Source: Candidatus Anaerobiospirillum merdipullorum (GTDB lineage: Bacteria; Pseudomonadota; Gammaproteobacteria; Enterobacterales; Succinivibrionaceae). Taken from it: a stretch of 64,000 bases of DNA. The notes beneath the pieces were generated by a model. It made no database searches. It worked only from the letters and a program-made list of their open reading frames with translations, and was not told the origin of the DNA. Shown in pieces: positions 44,228 to 54,255 of the stretch (its first letter is position 1; each line of letters begins with the position of its first letter). The DNA is taken from contig JAHLFG010000062.1 of assembly GCA_018883895.1 (NCBI GenBank), positions 1-64,000 of the forward strand, read 5' to 3'. The position numbers were made by a program, and so were the translations under genes.

Positions 44228-45565
44228 TTAGCCTTGACGTTTTTGATTGAGGTTGCGGGTAATAAACATTACTACGCCCAGCATGATGACAAGCAGTGCG
44301 GTGCCAATTAGGAGTGCATAGTTTTCGGCATTGACGATGGCATAGAGCACCACATACAGGGCCATTAAGATAAGGAAAATAACACTACCCTGCCGCCAGC
44401 TTTTAAATACCGCCTTCATATAAAGACCTATCATCATGCTCATTAAAAGAGCGCTGATGCTATAGGCCAAAAGAAAACTTACATGCTCACTTAAACTTAA
44501 GAGCACCATATAGAACAATATGAGGGCACTTCCCACCACCACATATTGCACCAAGGACACCATGGTGCCGGAAATAAGCTCAAAGGCAAGCACAGTAACA
44601 AAGGTCAACGCAATAAAGAAGAGCGCATATTTGGACAAGCGCTCAACAAAGGCATAATGTTGTCTGCCTTGCTGAATATCCAAGATAAGATCGCTTTTAT
44701 CCGGAAGCGCATCTAAATATAAGCCAGTATAACCGGTGGCCAAATTGCTTAAAGTATAAGTGGCATTAAAGGCATTTGCCTCCACCTGATGAGAGCTTGG
44801 TAAAAAGCGCCCGTTAAAGCTTGGACTTAAGTTATCGCCACTGACATTTAAATTTACCTGCCCACCTAAAGCCTGCAAAGCCAAACTCAAGGAGCCGCGC
44901 ATTTTAAAGCTACAACTAAAGGGCACCTTAGCGGTGGCATCATTTAAGTCTAAGGCTGCCATAAAGCTATCGTACAATTGAGCGCCCTGATAGTTCTGCC
45001 CCGGCCGCGGCGTGAGATCGTGTCCATTGACGCGCAACGTCGTCACCTCATCAATGCCGGCGGCATCACGCAAGAGTACGGTAAAATAAGGCGCAAGCGT
45101 GGACAGCTCTACTTGCATAAAGGCCGGATCTTGCAACTGCATCTGTAATTCTTGCATATCAAAATAGCCGTCCATCTGCACTTGCGCCTGATAGAGGGTG
45201 GCCTGATAAATGCCCCGTTGCCGCTCTTGCCCGATAAGTTTTATCTGCATGTGAGTCTCGTGGGGTAAGAGCAGTAGCCGATGCTGCTCTACTTCATAGC
45301 GTGCGCTCCCATCATCGTTCTTGGTGGCAAGTTGGGTGCTTTGCGCGGCAAAGACCAAGATAGGCGGCGTGATCACCTGCTCTTGCGACCAGGCTGTGGT
45401 AATCGAGCGCACCGCGGTATCTTGGGTTATCAAGCGATCGGCAAGCACCAGATCAAAAAAGATTTTCGGTACCAGCAAGAGTAAGGAGATGATGAAGATA
45501 AAGAGCAAATGTAAAGAAAGCTCTTTATTGAGGTTAGATTTAGGTGGCAGTAAAGGGCTATCCAC
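44228..45565 (-). CDS. creD: Inner membrane protein CreD family
   Basis: 445 residues. One N-terminal transmembrane segment (LLFIFIISLLLLVPKIFF, about 19-36), a large periplasmic beta-rich region, and about six C-terminal segments starting in LSKYALFFIALTFVTVLAFE, followed by QYVVVGSALILFYMVLLSLSEH, which is the CreD/COG4452 signature. CreD belongs to the CreBC regulon and is linked to envelope stress and colicin E2 tolerance in E. coli; its biochemical function is unknown. GTG start behind GGAGGTG. creBC is not in the window. It lies between pyrD and zapC, an unusual insertion. Confidence 0.9.
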   Translation of the reverse strand: MDSPLLPPKSNLNKELSLHLLFIFIISLLLLVPKIFFDLVLADRLITQDTAVRSITTAWSQEQVITPPILVFAAQSTQLATKNDDGSARYEVEQHRLLLLPHETHMQIKLIGQERQRGIYQATLYQAQVQMDGYFDMQELQMQLQDPAFMQVELSTLAPYFTVLLRDAAGIDEVTTLRVNGHDLTPRPGQNYQGAQLYDSFMAALDLNDATAKVPFSCSFKMRGSLSLALQALGGQVNLNVSGDNLSPSFNGRFLPSSHQVEANAFNATYTLSNLATGYTGLYLDALPDKSDLILDIQQGRQHYAFVERLSKYALFFIALTFVTVLAFELISGTMVSLVQYVVVGSALILFYMVLLSLSEHVSFLLAYSISALLMSMMIGLYMKAVFKSWRQGSVIFLILMALYVVLYAIVNAENYALLIGTALLVIMLGVVMFITRNLNQKRQG

Positions 45566-45638
45566 GACACACCTCCAGTTTAAGTTAAGTATGCTTCTTT
45601 ATAGTAGCTTACTTAAGGTCGTGGATGCCGTCCTTTAC

Positions 45639-46664
45639 TTAAATATTCTCCACAATATCCTGAATAATTTGCGGCCCTTGATAGACAAAGGCACTGTAAA
45701 GTTGCAGTAATTGCGCTCCGGCGTTGAGCTTTTCGCGCGCGGCAATCGGGCCGTCAATGCCACCGATGCCGATAAGCGGGATCTTATCGCCCACCTGCGC
45801 CTTAACTGCGGCTAAGACCTTAGTGCTTTGCGTGCGCAAAGGCTCACCGGACAGCCCGCCCCATTCGCCGGCATGCGGCATGCCGGTAATCAGATCACGC
45901 TTGGTGGTTGTATTGGTGCAGCTAATACCATCAATCTGATGCTTAAGGCAAATAGCGCATAAAGCCTGCAATTGCGTATCCGTTAAATCCGGCGCAATCT
46001 TGACCACCAAGGGCACATAGCGGCGCGTGCTGGCAGCAAGCTTATCGCGCTCGGCCTTAATGCCGGAGATTAAATGCTCCATCGGCTCAGCTTCCTGCAA
46101 GGCGGTAAGCCCCGGGGTATTGGGGCAGGAAATATTGACCGCAACATAATCACAGCAGTTATAGACCTTACTTAAGCAAATTAAGTAATCATCTAAAGCC
46201 TGCTCCAAAGGAGTGGTTTCATTCTTACCAATCGACACGCCCACCACGCCTTGATAGCGACGAGCAAGCAAATTGCGTACCAGATAATCCAAGCCCTTAT
46301 TGTTAAAGCCCATGCGATTGATAAGCCCACGTGCCGGCTTAATGCGAAACATACGTGGCTTAGGATTACCCGCCTGCGCGCGCGGGGTCACAGTGCCTAA
46401 CTCTAAATGGCCAAAACCCAAGGCCCCTAAAAAATCAATGGCCTCACCATTTTTATCCATGCCGGCGGCAAGACCGAGCGGATTTTTAAACTTCAGCCCC
46501 ATGAGCTCCAGCGGACGGGCCTCTACCTGTTGGGCAAAGAGCGTAGTCAACATCGGCTTTGATAACAGATGACCTAGCTTAATTGTCAGGCTATGTGCCG
46601 TTTCAGCATCTAAAGCAAAGATGCAGGGCCGAATAAAGGTCGGATAAAGGGCATATATAGACAT
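45639..46664 (-). CDS. pyrD: Dihydroorotate dehydrogenase (quinone), class 2
   Basis: 341-residue FMN enzyme of pyrimidine synthesis that passes electrons to membrane quinone. The N-terminal helix expected in class 2 enzymes is present, then KNPLGLAAGMDKNGEAID, GFGHLELGTVTP, RMGFNNKG, NISCPNTPGL with the catalytic Ser, and IGIGGIDG. TGAGG precedes the ATG. Class 2 activity needs respiratory quinone, so the menaquinone operon in this window is metabolically relevant to it. Confidence 0.96.
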   Translation of the reverse strand: MSIYALYPTFIRPCIFALDAETAHSLTIKLGHLLSKPMLTTLFAQQVEARPLELMGLKFKNPLGLAAGMDKNGEAIDFLGALGFGHLELGTVTPRAQAGNPKPRMFRIKPARGLINRMGFNNKGLDYLVRNLLARRYQGVVGVSIGKNETTPLEQALDDYLICLSKVYNCCDYVAVNISCPNTPGLTALQEAEPMEHLISGIKAERDKLAASTRRYVPLVVKIAPDLTDTQLQALCAICLKHQIDGISCTNTTTKRDLITGMPHAGEWGGLSGEPLRTQSTKVLAAVKAQVGDKIPLIGIGGIDGPIAAREKLNAGAQLLQLYSAFVYQGPQIIQDIVENI

Positions 46665-46757
46665 AGATAACCTCAGGAGAGCAGTTTAAGGGCTGTAAGA
46701 TTATGGGCAGAATTGGCACTGAGCGTCAAGTTTGGCGCTAAGCTCTGCCCGTAAAGT

Positions 46758-46776
46758 AAGGGGCTTATAGCCCCTT
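46758..46776. terminator. Short hairpin between pepN and pyrD
   Basis: AAGGGGC and GCCCCTT form a 7 bp stem with a TTATA loop about 25 nt past the pepN stop. A weak terminator is likely. Confidence 0.5.
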
Positions 46777-46799
46777 TGGTATAGGTATGGTCGAGCATA

Positions 46800-49430
46800 T
46801 CAGGCGCCTAAGGCCGCCTCAACCTTTTCATAGACCGAGCGCGAGAGATTGGGCAAGGCCCGAATCTTTTGCAAGGTCTCAGCGGCCAACTGCCGACGCT
46901 TGGCATCTAAGCGCTTGAAATTAAGTAGCGGCGTTAAGAGCTTGGCGGCCATTTGTTCATTGATGGCATTAAGCTCCTGCACCATGTCGCACAGCAGAAC
47001 ATATCCGGTGCCATCATCCTTATGGAAGGCCTGCGGATTGCTTTGCACTAAAGCGCCCACCAAGGCACGCACGCGATTGGGGTTGGTCTTATCAAAGTGC
47101 GGATCACGCATTAACTTGCGCACGCAGTAAACCGTACCCTCAAGCGGCGCCGTAGCCACCGTGCGGAAGAAATTGTCATACAGCAGCGCATCATGATCTG
47201 CCATGTCTCTAAAGTCATCGCAAATCTTGGTGGCCGACGGCAATTCTTCATGCACCGCCACCGTCATTGCCGCTAAGCGATCGGTTAAATTATTGGCCTT
47301 GTCATAGTGCTCAAAGACTAAATCATCTGCCTCTTCAAGCTTACCGCTTACCTTCAAGTAAATGGCCTGCATCTTTAAGGCCAAATTGCAAATAGCGCGG
47401 CGCCCGGCTTCCTCTAAGCTGTAGCGATACGGTGCGGTGCTGTAATGGGTGCGATAAATTTCAGCAAAGCGCTCATGCAATATGGTCGCCACCTCAGTGC
47501 GCAGATGGTTACGAAGCTTACTTAAAGCATCGAGATCAATTGCGGTAAAGAACTCCATCATGGTGGCCAAAGTCGGGATGTCGACCATCATGGCAGTTAA
47601 AATCGGATCGACGCTCTTATCATTTAAAACCTGTGCAAAGGCGCTACAAATAGCTTCAGGCTTAGGTAAGGGCAAATCTTCCTTAGCCCGTTGCATATTT
47701 TCAGCACAATAGCGCTTGATAAGCTGTGTGGCGCTGTCCATCTTAATAAAAGGATCGTCACAGAAAGCAAGCATATGCTGCAATTGTGCGGTGGTATAGT
47801 CCGCCTGTAACTTCACCGGCGCGGAAAAATCACGTAATAAGACCGGCAAGGTATCCGCATCCGGGACGGTAAAAACAAAGCTTTGTTTATTTTCGGTAAG
47901 TAAAATCATCCCCTGCATGCCAAGCTCGGCCGGTAGCACGGTTTGACCGACCTGATTTAAAAACGACATGCGAATCGGGATTTCAAAGGGCTCTTTGACC
48001 GCCTGATTCTTAGTAGGACGCGTGTGCTGACTTAAGTCCAAAATAAGCTGCGACTTTTCAGGCTCAAAATGCCACTGTGCCGTTACCTCAGGAGTGCCAT
48101 CTTGCGTATACCAGCGCATAAATTGGCTAAAATCACGTCCTGAAACTTCATGCATGCAGTTAACAAAATCATCAATGGTCGCCGCCGTACCGTCAAAACG
48201 CTCTAAATACAACGCCAGGCCCTGCTTAAAGAGGCGCTCGCCTAAGAGGGTGTGAATCATGCGTATGACTTCAGCCCCCTTGTCATAAATGGTTACCGAG
48301 TAGAAATTGTTCATTTCCATGACCTGCTCGGGACGTACCGGATGGGACATGGGACCTGCATCTTCGGCAAATTGCACCGAGCGGATGACATTGATAGCCT
48401 GTAGACGGGTAAGCGCGCGTGAGGAGACATCTGAGGAGAACTCCTGATCGCGGAAGGTGGTCAAGCTTTCTTTTAAGGATAATTGGAACCAATCGCGTAA
48501 GGTCACCCGATCGCCGGTCCAATTATGGAAATACTCATGACCAATCACGCCTTGCACATTGTAATAATTACTATCTGTACCGGTGGTTGGATCGGTCAGC
48601 ACATAGATGGAGTTGAAAATGTTAAGCGACTTATTTTCCATGGCGCCTTGATTGAAGAAATCAACGGCCACCACCTTGAAGTTATCAAGGTCGTACTCCA
48701 AATTAAAGCGCTTTTCATCCCAAGCCATGGCCTGCTTAATGCATTCCATCGCCCACAAGCCACGCTCATAGGTGCCTCTATCAACATAGAGCTCCAACGA
48801 AATGTTACGCCCGGATTTGGTCTTAAAGGTATCTTTAATAATGTCAAAGGTGCCGGCCACTAAGGCAAAGAGATAGGAAGGCTTGGGGAACGGATCTTCC
48901 CAGGTACAATAGCGCCGCCCATTCTTGATGCCCTCATCGACTAAGTTACCGTTAGACAGCAAGACGCCACAACCATACTCGGGGGCAATGATGGTCACGC
49001 GATATTTGGCCGACACATCAGGGCGATCAAGAAAATAGGTAATGCGTCGAAAGCCCTGCGGCTCACATTGCGTGCAATAGGTGGTCCCGGATTTATACAG
49101 GCCCATTAAAGTACTGTTTAATGCCGGCGCGATGATATTTTCAATCGTCAGTTCAAATTCATCGGGCACATCATCGATAACCAATTGCCCGTCTTCCACG
49201 CGCGACTTGCAATTCATGCCATTGAGCAATACCTCGTTAAGCTCCAGATCTGCACCATCAAGGCGCAGCGGCGCTTTACGATCGGAGGTTAGACGTTTGT
49301 AATGCGCGACATTGCGCACTTGAGTGTATTCATCGGCAAGGGTAAAGGTCAGCTCAATATCGAGCGCGGTAAAGTCAGGAGCCTTATAGTCAGAACGCTT
49401 CTGCACGTTAAAGGAGGGTACTGAAGACAT
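46800..49430 (-). CDS. pepN: Aminopeptidase N
   Basis: 876-residue M1 zinc metallopeptidase removing N-terminal amino acids from peptides in the cytoplasm. GAMEN (about 262-266) binds the substrate N-terminus; the zinc site is HEYFH (about 298-302) with Glu about 321 in LKESLT. The catalytic Tyr region is SVTIYDKGAEVIRM. The C-terminal helical domain is intact, and the length is as expected (E. coli 870). AAGGAC precedes the ATG. It is a single gene between pyrD and prc. Confidence 0.97.
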   Translation of the reverse strand: MSSVPSFNVQKRSDYKAPDFTALDIELTFTLADEYTQVRNVAHYKRLTSDRKAPLRLDGADLELNEVLLNGMNCKSRVEDGQLVIDDVPDEFELTIENIIAPALNSTLMGLYKSGTTYCTQCEPQGFRRITYFLDRPDVSAKYRVTIIAPEYGCGVLLSNGNLVDEGIKNGRRYCTWEDPFPKPSYLFALVAGTFDIIKDTFKTKSGRNISLELYVDRGTYERGLWAMECIKQAMAWDEKRFNLEYDLDNFKVVAVDFFNQGAMENKSLNIFNSIYVLTDPTTGTDSNYYNVQGVIGHEYFHNWTGDRVTLRDWFQLSLKESLTTFRDQEFSSDVSSRALTRLQAINVIRSVQFAEDAGPMSHPVRPEQVMEMNNFYSVTIYDKGAEVIRMIHTLLGERLFKQGLALYLERFDGTAATIDDFVNCMHEVSGRDFSQFMRWYTQDGTPEVTAQWHFEPEKSQLILDLSQHTRPTKNQAVKEPFEIPIRMSFLNQVGQTVLPAELGMQGMILLTENKQSFVFTVPDADTLPVLLRDFSAPVKLQADYTTAQLQHMLAFCDDPFIKMDSATQLIKRYCAENMQRAKEDLPLPKPEAICSAFAQVLNDKSVDPILTAMMVDIPTLATMMEFFTAIDLDALSKLRNHLRTEVATILHERFAEIYRTHYSTAPYRYSLEEAGRRAICNLALKMQAIYLKVSGKLEEADDLVFEHYDKANNLTDRLAAMTVAVHEELPSATKICDDFRDMADHDALLYDNFFRTVATAPLEGTVYCVRKLMRDPHFDKTNPNRVRALVGALVQSNPQAFHKDDGTGYVLLCDMVQELNAINEQMAAKLLTPLLNFKRLDAKRRQLAAETLQKIRALPNLSRSVYEKVEAALGA

Positions 49431-49518
49431 AGCAAGTCCTTAAACTAGCACATAGAAACAAATCAAAGAGATAATCTCTTGCCGCAGGCTAAACCTGCGG
49501 CAAGTAGCGTAATCGCGC

Positions 49519-51651
49519 TTAGTTGGCACCAATCTGCACCGGAGATTGGTCTTTAAGCTTATCTACTTGTAGATTGGTGTTAGCCACCGAGAAGCGGGTA
49601 AAAATCGGCGTATCTTCCGCCTTATAGAGCTTCTGGGAAATGGCATCAGCAAAATCGCTGGCAATGGCAATGGTCTCATCTAAGAGCGCATCGGGAAACT
49701 CAAAGTCATCGGGTAAATCATCCACATTTTTAAGCGGTGCTTTCCCCATTGCCTCAAGGCGCAAATTGATGTTCTTTAATCTAAAGGCATCATCTTCTGC
49801 CTTCATCTGCTGGCGCTCGACCAAATTAACCGTCACCCGCTTTTTGGCCTTTTTCTCCAAATAGCGCGCCATATCCTCGCGCAAGATCTTAAAGGCCACA
49901 TCATGTTGCGCGCGTGCCTCATGTTTTACCTGTAATTCCGGTACATAGGCATCAATATTGAGATACCCGCTATAGGCCGTAGGCTTAATCTTATCCCACG
50001 GCAAGGCAAAAGGCTCCGCGGCCTCGCCAATTTCACTATCATCTACCTGTGACGGGAAGGCGATATCCGGGCTTACGCCTTTAAGTTGGGTCGAGCCGCC
50101 GGTAATACGATAGAACTTGGCAATGGTGTAATGAATCGAACCCAATTCATTGTTGGAAAAATCATAGACGCGTGCCAGCGGGCGATTTTGCTGTACCGTG
50201 CCCTTACCAAAAGAATTATCCCCCACGATAAGAGCGCGCCCATAGTCGCGTAAAGCCGCCGCCATAATCTCGGAGGAGGAAGCTGACAGACGGTTAATCA
50301 AAACCACCAAGGGCCCCTGATAAGCCACAGACTCATCCTCATCATCCTGCGCCACCACATTGCCAATGGCATCACGTACCTGCACCACCGGACCTTTATC
50401 GATAAAAAGACCCGTGGACATAATGGCCTCAGGCAATAAGCCACCTCCATTAGAGCGCAAATCAATGATTAAGGCTTTAATCCCCTTAGCAAGGAGCTTA
50501 TCTATCTCACGCTTAATATCTTTGTGCAGATCAGTGTAGAAACTCTTAATTTCAATCACACCAATCTTATTGCCTGCATATTCTTTAATCTCGCCCTTGG
50601 CCTCTCTATCTTGCAGGCGGATCTTATCGCGCGTCAGCTCCACGGCAAAATTCTTAGTCGAGCCATTGTCATCGCGCTCTATTTCTAAAGTAACCTTGGT
50701 ACCCTTGGGACCTTTAATCTTTTTTACCACATCGGTAAGGCGCCAGCCGATGATATCGTCATATGTGCCATCGGCCTGCCGTACGCCGACAATCTTGTCC
50801 TTGGCCTTAAGTTTTTTAGATAACTCCGCCGGCGAGCCGGGCATTAATTCATTGATGACGGTATATTCATCTTCCGAGGTTAAAACCGCACCAATACCCT
50901 CTAAGGACAGATTGATATCTTCATTAAAGCTTTCACTGTCTACCGGGCTTAAATAGGAAGTGTGCGGATCAATAGCGCTGGCAAATGCATTTTCAAAGGT
51001 GGAAAACACATCTTCAGAATTTGTCTGCGCCAATTTTGACAAAGCGGCCTCATAACGCCGGGTCAGACGTTTGCGTGCCTCGGCATCGGTCTTGTCGTTT
51101 AGTATCTGATTTACATATTCGTTTTTGATTTCCGCCACCCACTGCGCCCGCAACTCTGCGGCGGTTTTAAAGTAAGGGCTATCTTCGCGCGTGTACTCTA
51201 AAGTCTCATGTGTGGTGACATCTATAGGCTTTTTCACAAAGTCCACAAAGAAAGAGTATTTGGCAAAGCGACGGCGTAAAGCGTCGTTATAGACCTCGTA
51301 GGGATAGCTTAAATCACAGACATTCAAAGCACGCAGGATGCGCTGACGATTCTGATGAATCTTGTCAGCTTCTTCCTGCGTATAGAGGCTTTTGTTATAG
51401 TCTAAAAAGCTTAAATAACGATCAATGACGTTATCGGCAAACTTATCGTTGATATCAACAGTCTTGTAGTGTGCCCGAATAAAGTAGTTGGCGGTGCGTG
51501 AGCAAGCTAACTGATGCTGGGGTTCTTGTTTTAAAACCGGCAACTCTTCAAGTGTCGGAACGGTAAGTTTAGCCTCAGCGAGCGAAGCAGTACATAAAAG
51601 CACCGCTCCTAAAATAAGTTTGGTGTTAACGCGCAACACGAGCGACCTCAA
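49519..51651 (-). CDS. prc: Carboxy-terminal (tail-specific) protease Prc
   Basis: 710-residue periplasmic S41 protease. A signal peptide ends near AEA (about 27); then a long N-terminal helical region, a PDZ domain (about 240-330: SLEGIGAVLTSED, MPGSPAE), and the catalytic core with Ser in INRLSASSSEI and Lys in GDNSFGKGTVQQ. It degrades proteins with nonpolar C-termini and trims penicillin-binding and lipoprotein-regulated wall hydrolases. It lies 37 nt downstream of proQ on the same strand, the enterobacterial arrangement. Confidence 0.96.
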   Translation of the reverse strand: MRSLVLRVNTKLILGAVLLCTASLAEAKLTVPTLEELPVLKQEPQHQLACSRTANYFIRAHYKTVDINDKFADNVIDRYLSFLDYNKSLYTQEEADKIHQNRQRILRALNVCDLSYPYEVYNDALRRRFAKYSFFVDFVKKPIDVTTHETLEYTREDSPYFKTAAELRAQWVAEIKNEYVNQILNDKTDAEARKRLTRRYEAALSKLAQTNSEDVFSTFENAFASAIDPHTSYLSPVDSESFNEDINLSLEGIGAVLTSEDEYTVINELMPGSPAELSKKLKAKDKIVGVRQADGTYDDIIGWRLTDVVKKIKGPKGTKVTLEIERDDNGSTKNFAVELTRDKIRLQDREAKGEIKEYAGNKIGVIEIKSFYTDLHKDIKREIDKLLAKGIKALIIDLRSNGGGLLPEAIMSTGLFIDKGPVVQVRDAIGNVVAQDDEDESVAYQGPLVVLINRLSASSSEIMAAALRDYGRALIVGDNSFGKGTVQQNRPLARVYDFSNNELGSIHYTIAKFYRITGGSTQLKGVSPDIAFPSQVDDSEIGEAAEPFALPWDKIKPTAYSGYLNIDAYVPELQVKHEARAQHDVAFKILREDMARYLEKKAKKRVTVNLVERQQMKAEDDAFRLKNINLRLEAMGKAPLKNVDDLPDDFEFPDALLDETIAIASDFADAISQKLYKAEDTPIFTRFSVANTNLQVDKLKDQSPVQIGAN

Positions 51652-51688
51652 TTGATAGTATTCAAGCTTTTATTATTATGGGTAATTA

Positions 51689-52627
51689 TTACTCTTTGCT
51701 CGGCGTCTTGCCCGGTAACAGCACACGGTCAAGCGGCAAGGCCATAATCAAGCCGGTTGACAACTGTACGCGCACATTACCATCCTTAGGCGTAGCTACC
51801 ACTGAACCCTTCATATAGTGATTATTGTTCAGTACTAATACCGCAGTACCGGCATGCAAATCGGCCTCAGTAGCCGGCACACCAAAGCTACGGGTGCTAA
51901 GCCCACGCCGCACGCTCGAGGCACTGACACGCACCATCGGCTTACGTACCGGACGGCTCGTGCTAGCGTCACTGCTCTCGCCTTCAGCACGGGTAAAGCC
52001 AGGCTTTTTGAATTTGTTAAATCTTTGATTGTTAGCGCCAAATTTATTATTAGGATGCTTGTTAAACGGACGCTTGGCATTTTTGTTAAACGGGCGTTTT
52101 TGTGCGCCGTCAGCCTTAAGCGGTTTACCTTCTTTCTGCGCTTTAGCCTCTTCGGCGCGTTGAGTCTGGCGCTTCTTGCGCTCTTCATTGACTTGCTCAA
52201 AACGCTCCTTGGCATACTTGGCATGCTCAGCCGACACGGTCTCGACTTCATTGCCCTGTAAATCGATACGGGCAGCACCTTCGCGCATGCTGTACAAATA
52301 GCGCAGACGCGTGCAGTATAAACGTACGGCCGAACGCAATTTGGACAAGGTCATGCCAGGTAAATTAGGAACTTCTTTTCTCAGATCTTCGATAATACCG
52401 ATCTTAAGCGGCTTGGCATCACCCTCGCGGATAAAAGCCTGGGGGAAGTGCTCGTAAAGCAGGGCAAGAGCTTCGCGCACGTGCTCGGCACGCGTACCGG
52501 CAGGAACAGCTGTTTGGGCAGCGTCAGTTGCAGGCTGTTCATTAGAGGTAGCAGGAGCGACCGGATCTGTAGCGACACTCTCTGCACTTGCTGTAGTATT
52601 ATTTTGTTTAATTTCCTGAGTTTCCAT
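51689..52627 (-). CDS. proQ: RNA chaperone ProQ
   Basis: 312-residue global RNA-binding protein. The FinO/ProQ domain spans about residues 48-160 (ALALLYEHFPQAFI, KIGIIEDL, LRSAVRLYCTRLRYLYSM); a basic Asn/Lys-rich linker has two KRPFNK units; the C-terminal Tudor-like domain ends with LPLDRVLLPGKTP. It is 80 residues longer than E. coli ProQ, mainly in an acidic/Thr-rich N-terminal tail and the linker. The ATG at 52627 has TAGGAG with good spacing; an upstream TTG at 52630 is unnecessary. The 52628-53015 intergenic stretch presumably holds divergent promoters. Confidence 0.95.
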   Translation of the reverse strand: METQEIKQNNTTASAESVATDPVAPATSNEQPATDAAQTAVPAGTRAEHVREALALLYEHFPQAFIREGDAKPLKIGIIEDLRKEVPNLPGMTLSKLRSAVRLYCTRLRYLYSMREGAARIDLQGNEVETVSAEHAKYAKERFEQVNEERKKRQTQRAEEAKAQKEGKPLKADGAQKRPFNKNAKRPFNKHPNNKFGANNQRFNKFKKPGFTRAEGESSDASTSRPVRKPMVRVSASSVRRGLSTRSFGVPATEADLHAGTAVLVLNNNHYMKGSVVATPKDGNVRVQLSTGLIMALPLDRVLLPGKTPSKE

Positions 52628-53015
52628 CAAGAAGCTCCTAAGTTTATTTTAAATCTGCACAAAAGCCTAAAAACGCAGATTGCCAAAGACCACTTTGGCT
52701 GCGTCATCGCGTCATTGTACAACAGACCTCTGTGAAAAACATATGATTTCCCATACGATGAGCCAAAAAATAGCGCCAGCCTGATTGCAGATTTAAAGCG
52801 CAGCTTACTTTACCTCGCTTTAAGAGTGCAGCCACTGTTTATTTGTTGCTTTTTTCTGCCAAAAATTCGCATTTTTATCGCCACAAGCTGACAAGTGCGT
52901 GTCAGCCCTTTATAGTAACAGCTCAGACTTTTTCCGCTTTACCAATAAAACCTCAGGCAAAGCAGGTTTAAAGCGTATGCACTTAATAAATTTCATTTAA
53001 TAATCAAACAGAAAT

Positions 53016-54191
53016 ATGAAGGGTATCAGTTTAATCTATATTATTATTGTGCTGTTCTCTGCCGGTAGCGCCTTTTATGGCCTGTTACATATTTTGCGCC
53101 AATTACGCGTCAGCTGGCGCCTAACCTTGAGCTTGGCTTTGCTCTTGGCCCTCTTGTCAGGTGGGCATCAATTCTTACTTTCCTATGGCAACTATCATGA
53201 TTTAAGTGTCATTCACCCGCTACTTTATCTCACCGCCTTTGCCGCCAATTTTGGTATTTTTGCCCTGCCCTTGGCCTTGGTGATAGATATTATGTTAAGT
53301 ATCTTACGCCTTGCCAAAGGGCCCATCTTAACGCGCCCACCGCTTATTTATCTACGTAAAATCTATGGTGCCTGTGCCCTGATATTTATCAGCATTTGCT
53401 CCGTAGTGGCGCTGATCTTTGCGCAGGCGCTACCGCAATTTGACCGGCAAGATATTTATATTGCCAATTTGCATCCTGATTTAGAGGGGCTGACCATTGC
53501 GCAGGTAAGTGATGTCCATACCTCACCCTTCTTTACCGCCGCACGCTCTGAGAGCATTGTCCAGGAATTAATGCAGGCTAAGCCTGATTTAATTGTGTTC
53601 ACCGGCGATCAGGTAGACGGCAATCCAAGCCAAAGAGGCAAGGACATGTTGCCCTTTACAAAATTGCAGGCTCCCTTAGGCGTTTATTACATTGCCGGCA
53701 ATCATGAATACATCACCGGGATGGGGGAGTGGCAACGCTGGTATCAAGCCCACGGACTTAACTTACTGATAAATGCCCATGCAAGGGCGCAAGTCGGGAG
53801 CGCACAGCTTTCCATCGTCGGCCTGGATGATGCGCAAGCTTTGCGGGCAGGTGAGCGTGGCTTTAACGGTCCTAATATTGAACAGGCTCTCACCGGTCTT
53901 GCGGACGATGATTTTCGTCTGCTACTTGCACATCAGCCGCGCGGGACCCAACAATATGCCGATCCGCGTTTTGGCATTGATTTAATGCTCAGCGGTCATA
54001 CGCATGGTGGACAAGTGCCGCTTTTGAATGTTTTAACCGGGGCGGCCAATCAGGGCCTGCTTGCAGGCTTATATCACTTAGGTAAGATGCAACTTTATGT
54101 CAGTGAAGGTGCCGGTTTGTGGCAAGGCTTTTGTGCCCGCTTAGGCACGCAGTCACAAATAAATCTCTTTACCTTAAAGCGCGCCCATTGA
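53016..54191 (+). CDS. Membrane-anchored metallophosphoesterase
   Basis: 391 residues. Three or four N-terminal transmembrane segments (to about residue 145) are followed by a calcineurin-like phosphoesterase domain with the metal motifs VSDVHTS, GDQVDG, GNHEY, LAHQP and SGHTHGGQ. It resembles YkuE/YaeI-type enzymes, some of which act on lipid phosphates. The catalytic domain orientation relative to the membrane is unclear. Its RBS is poor. An uncharacterised gene and dapE follow on the same strand. Confidence 0.88.
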   Translation: MKGISLIYIIIVLFSAGSAFYGLLHILRQLRVSWRLTLSLALLLALLSGGHQFLLSYGNYHDLSVIHPLLYLTAFAANFGIFALPLALVIDIMLSILRLAKGPILTRPPLIYLRKIYGACALIFISICSVVALIFAQALPQFDRQDIYIANLHPDLEGLTIAQVSDVHTSPFFTAARSESIVQELMQAKPDLIVFTGDQVDGNPSQRGKDMLPFTKLQAPLGVYYIAGNHEYITGMGEWQRWYQAHGLNLLINAHARAQVGSAQLSIVGLDDAQALRAGERGFNGPNIEQALTGLADDDFRLLLAHQPRGTQQYADPRFGIDLMLSGHTHGGQVPLLNVLTGAANQGLLAGLYHLGKMQLYVSEGAGLWQGFCARLGTQSQINLFTLKRAH

Positions 54192-54255
54192 TCGTTGTCC
54201 GTGACATGGTGATTTTTGTTAATATGTTGCACAACAATTTAACCGGAGATTTACC

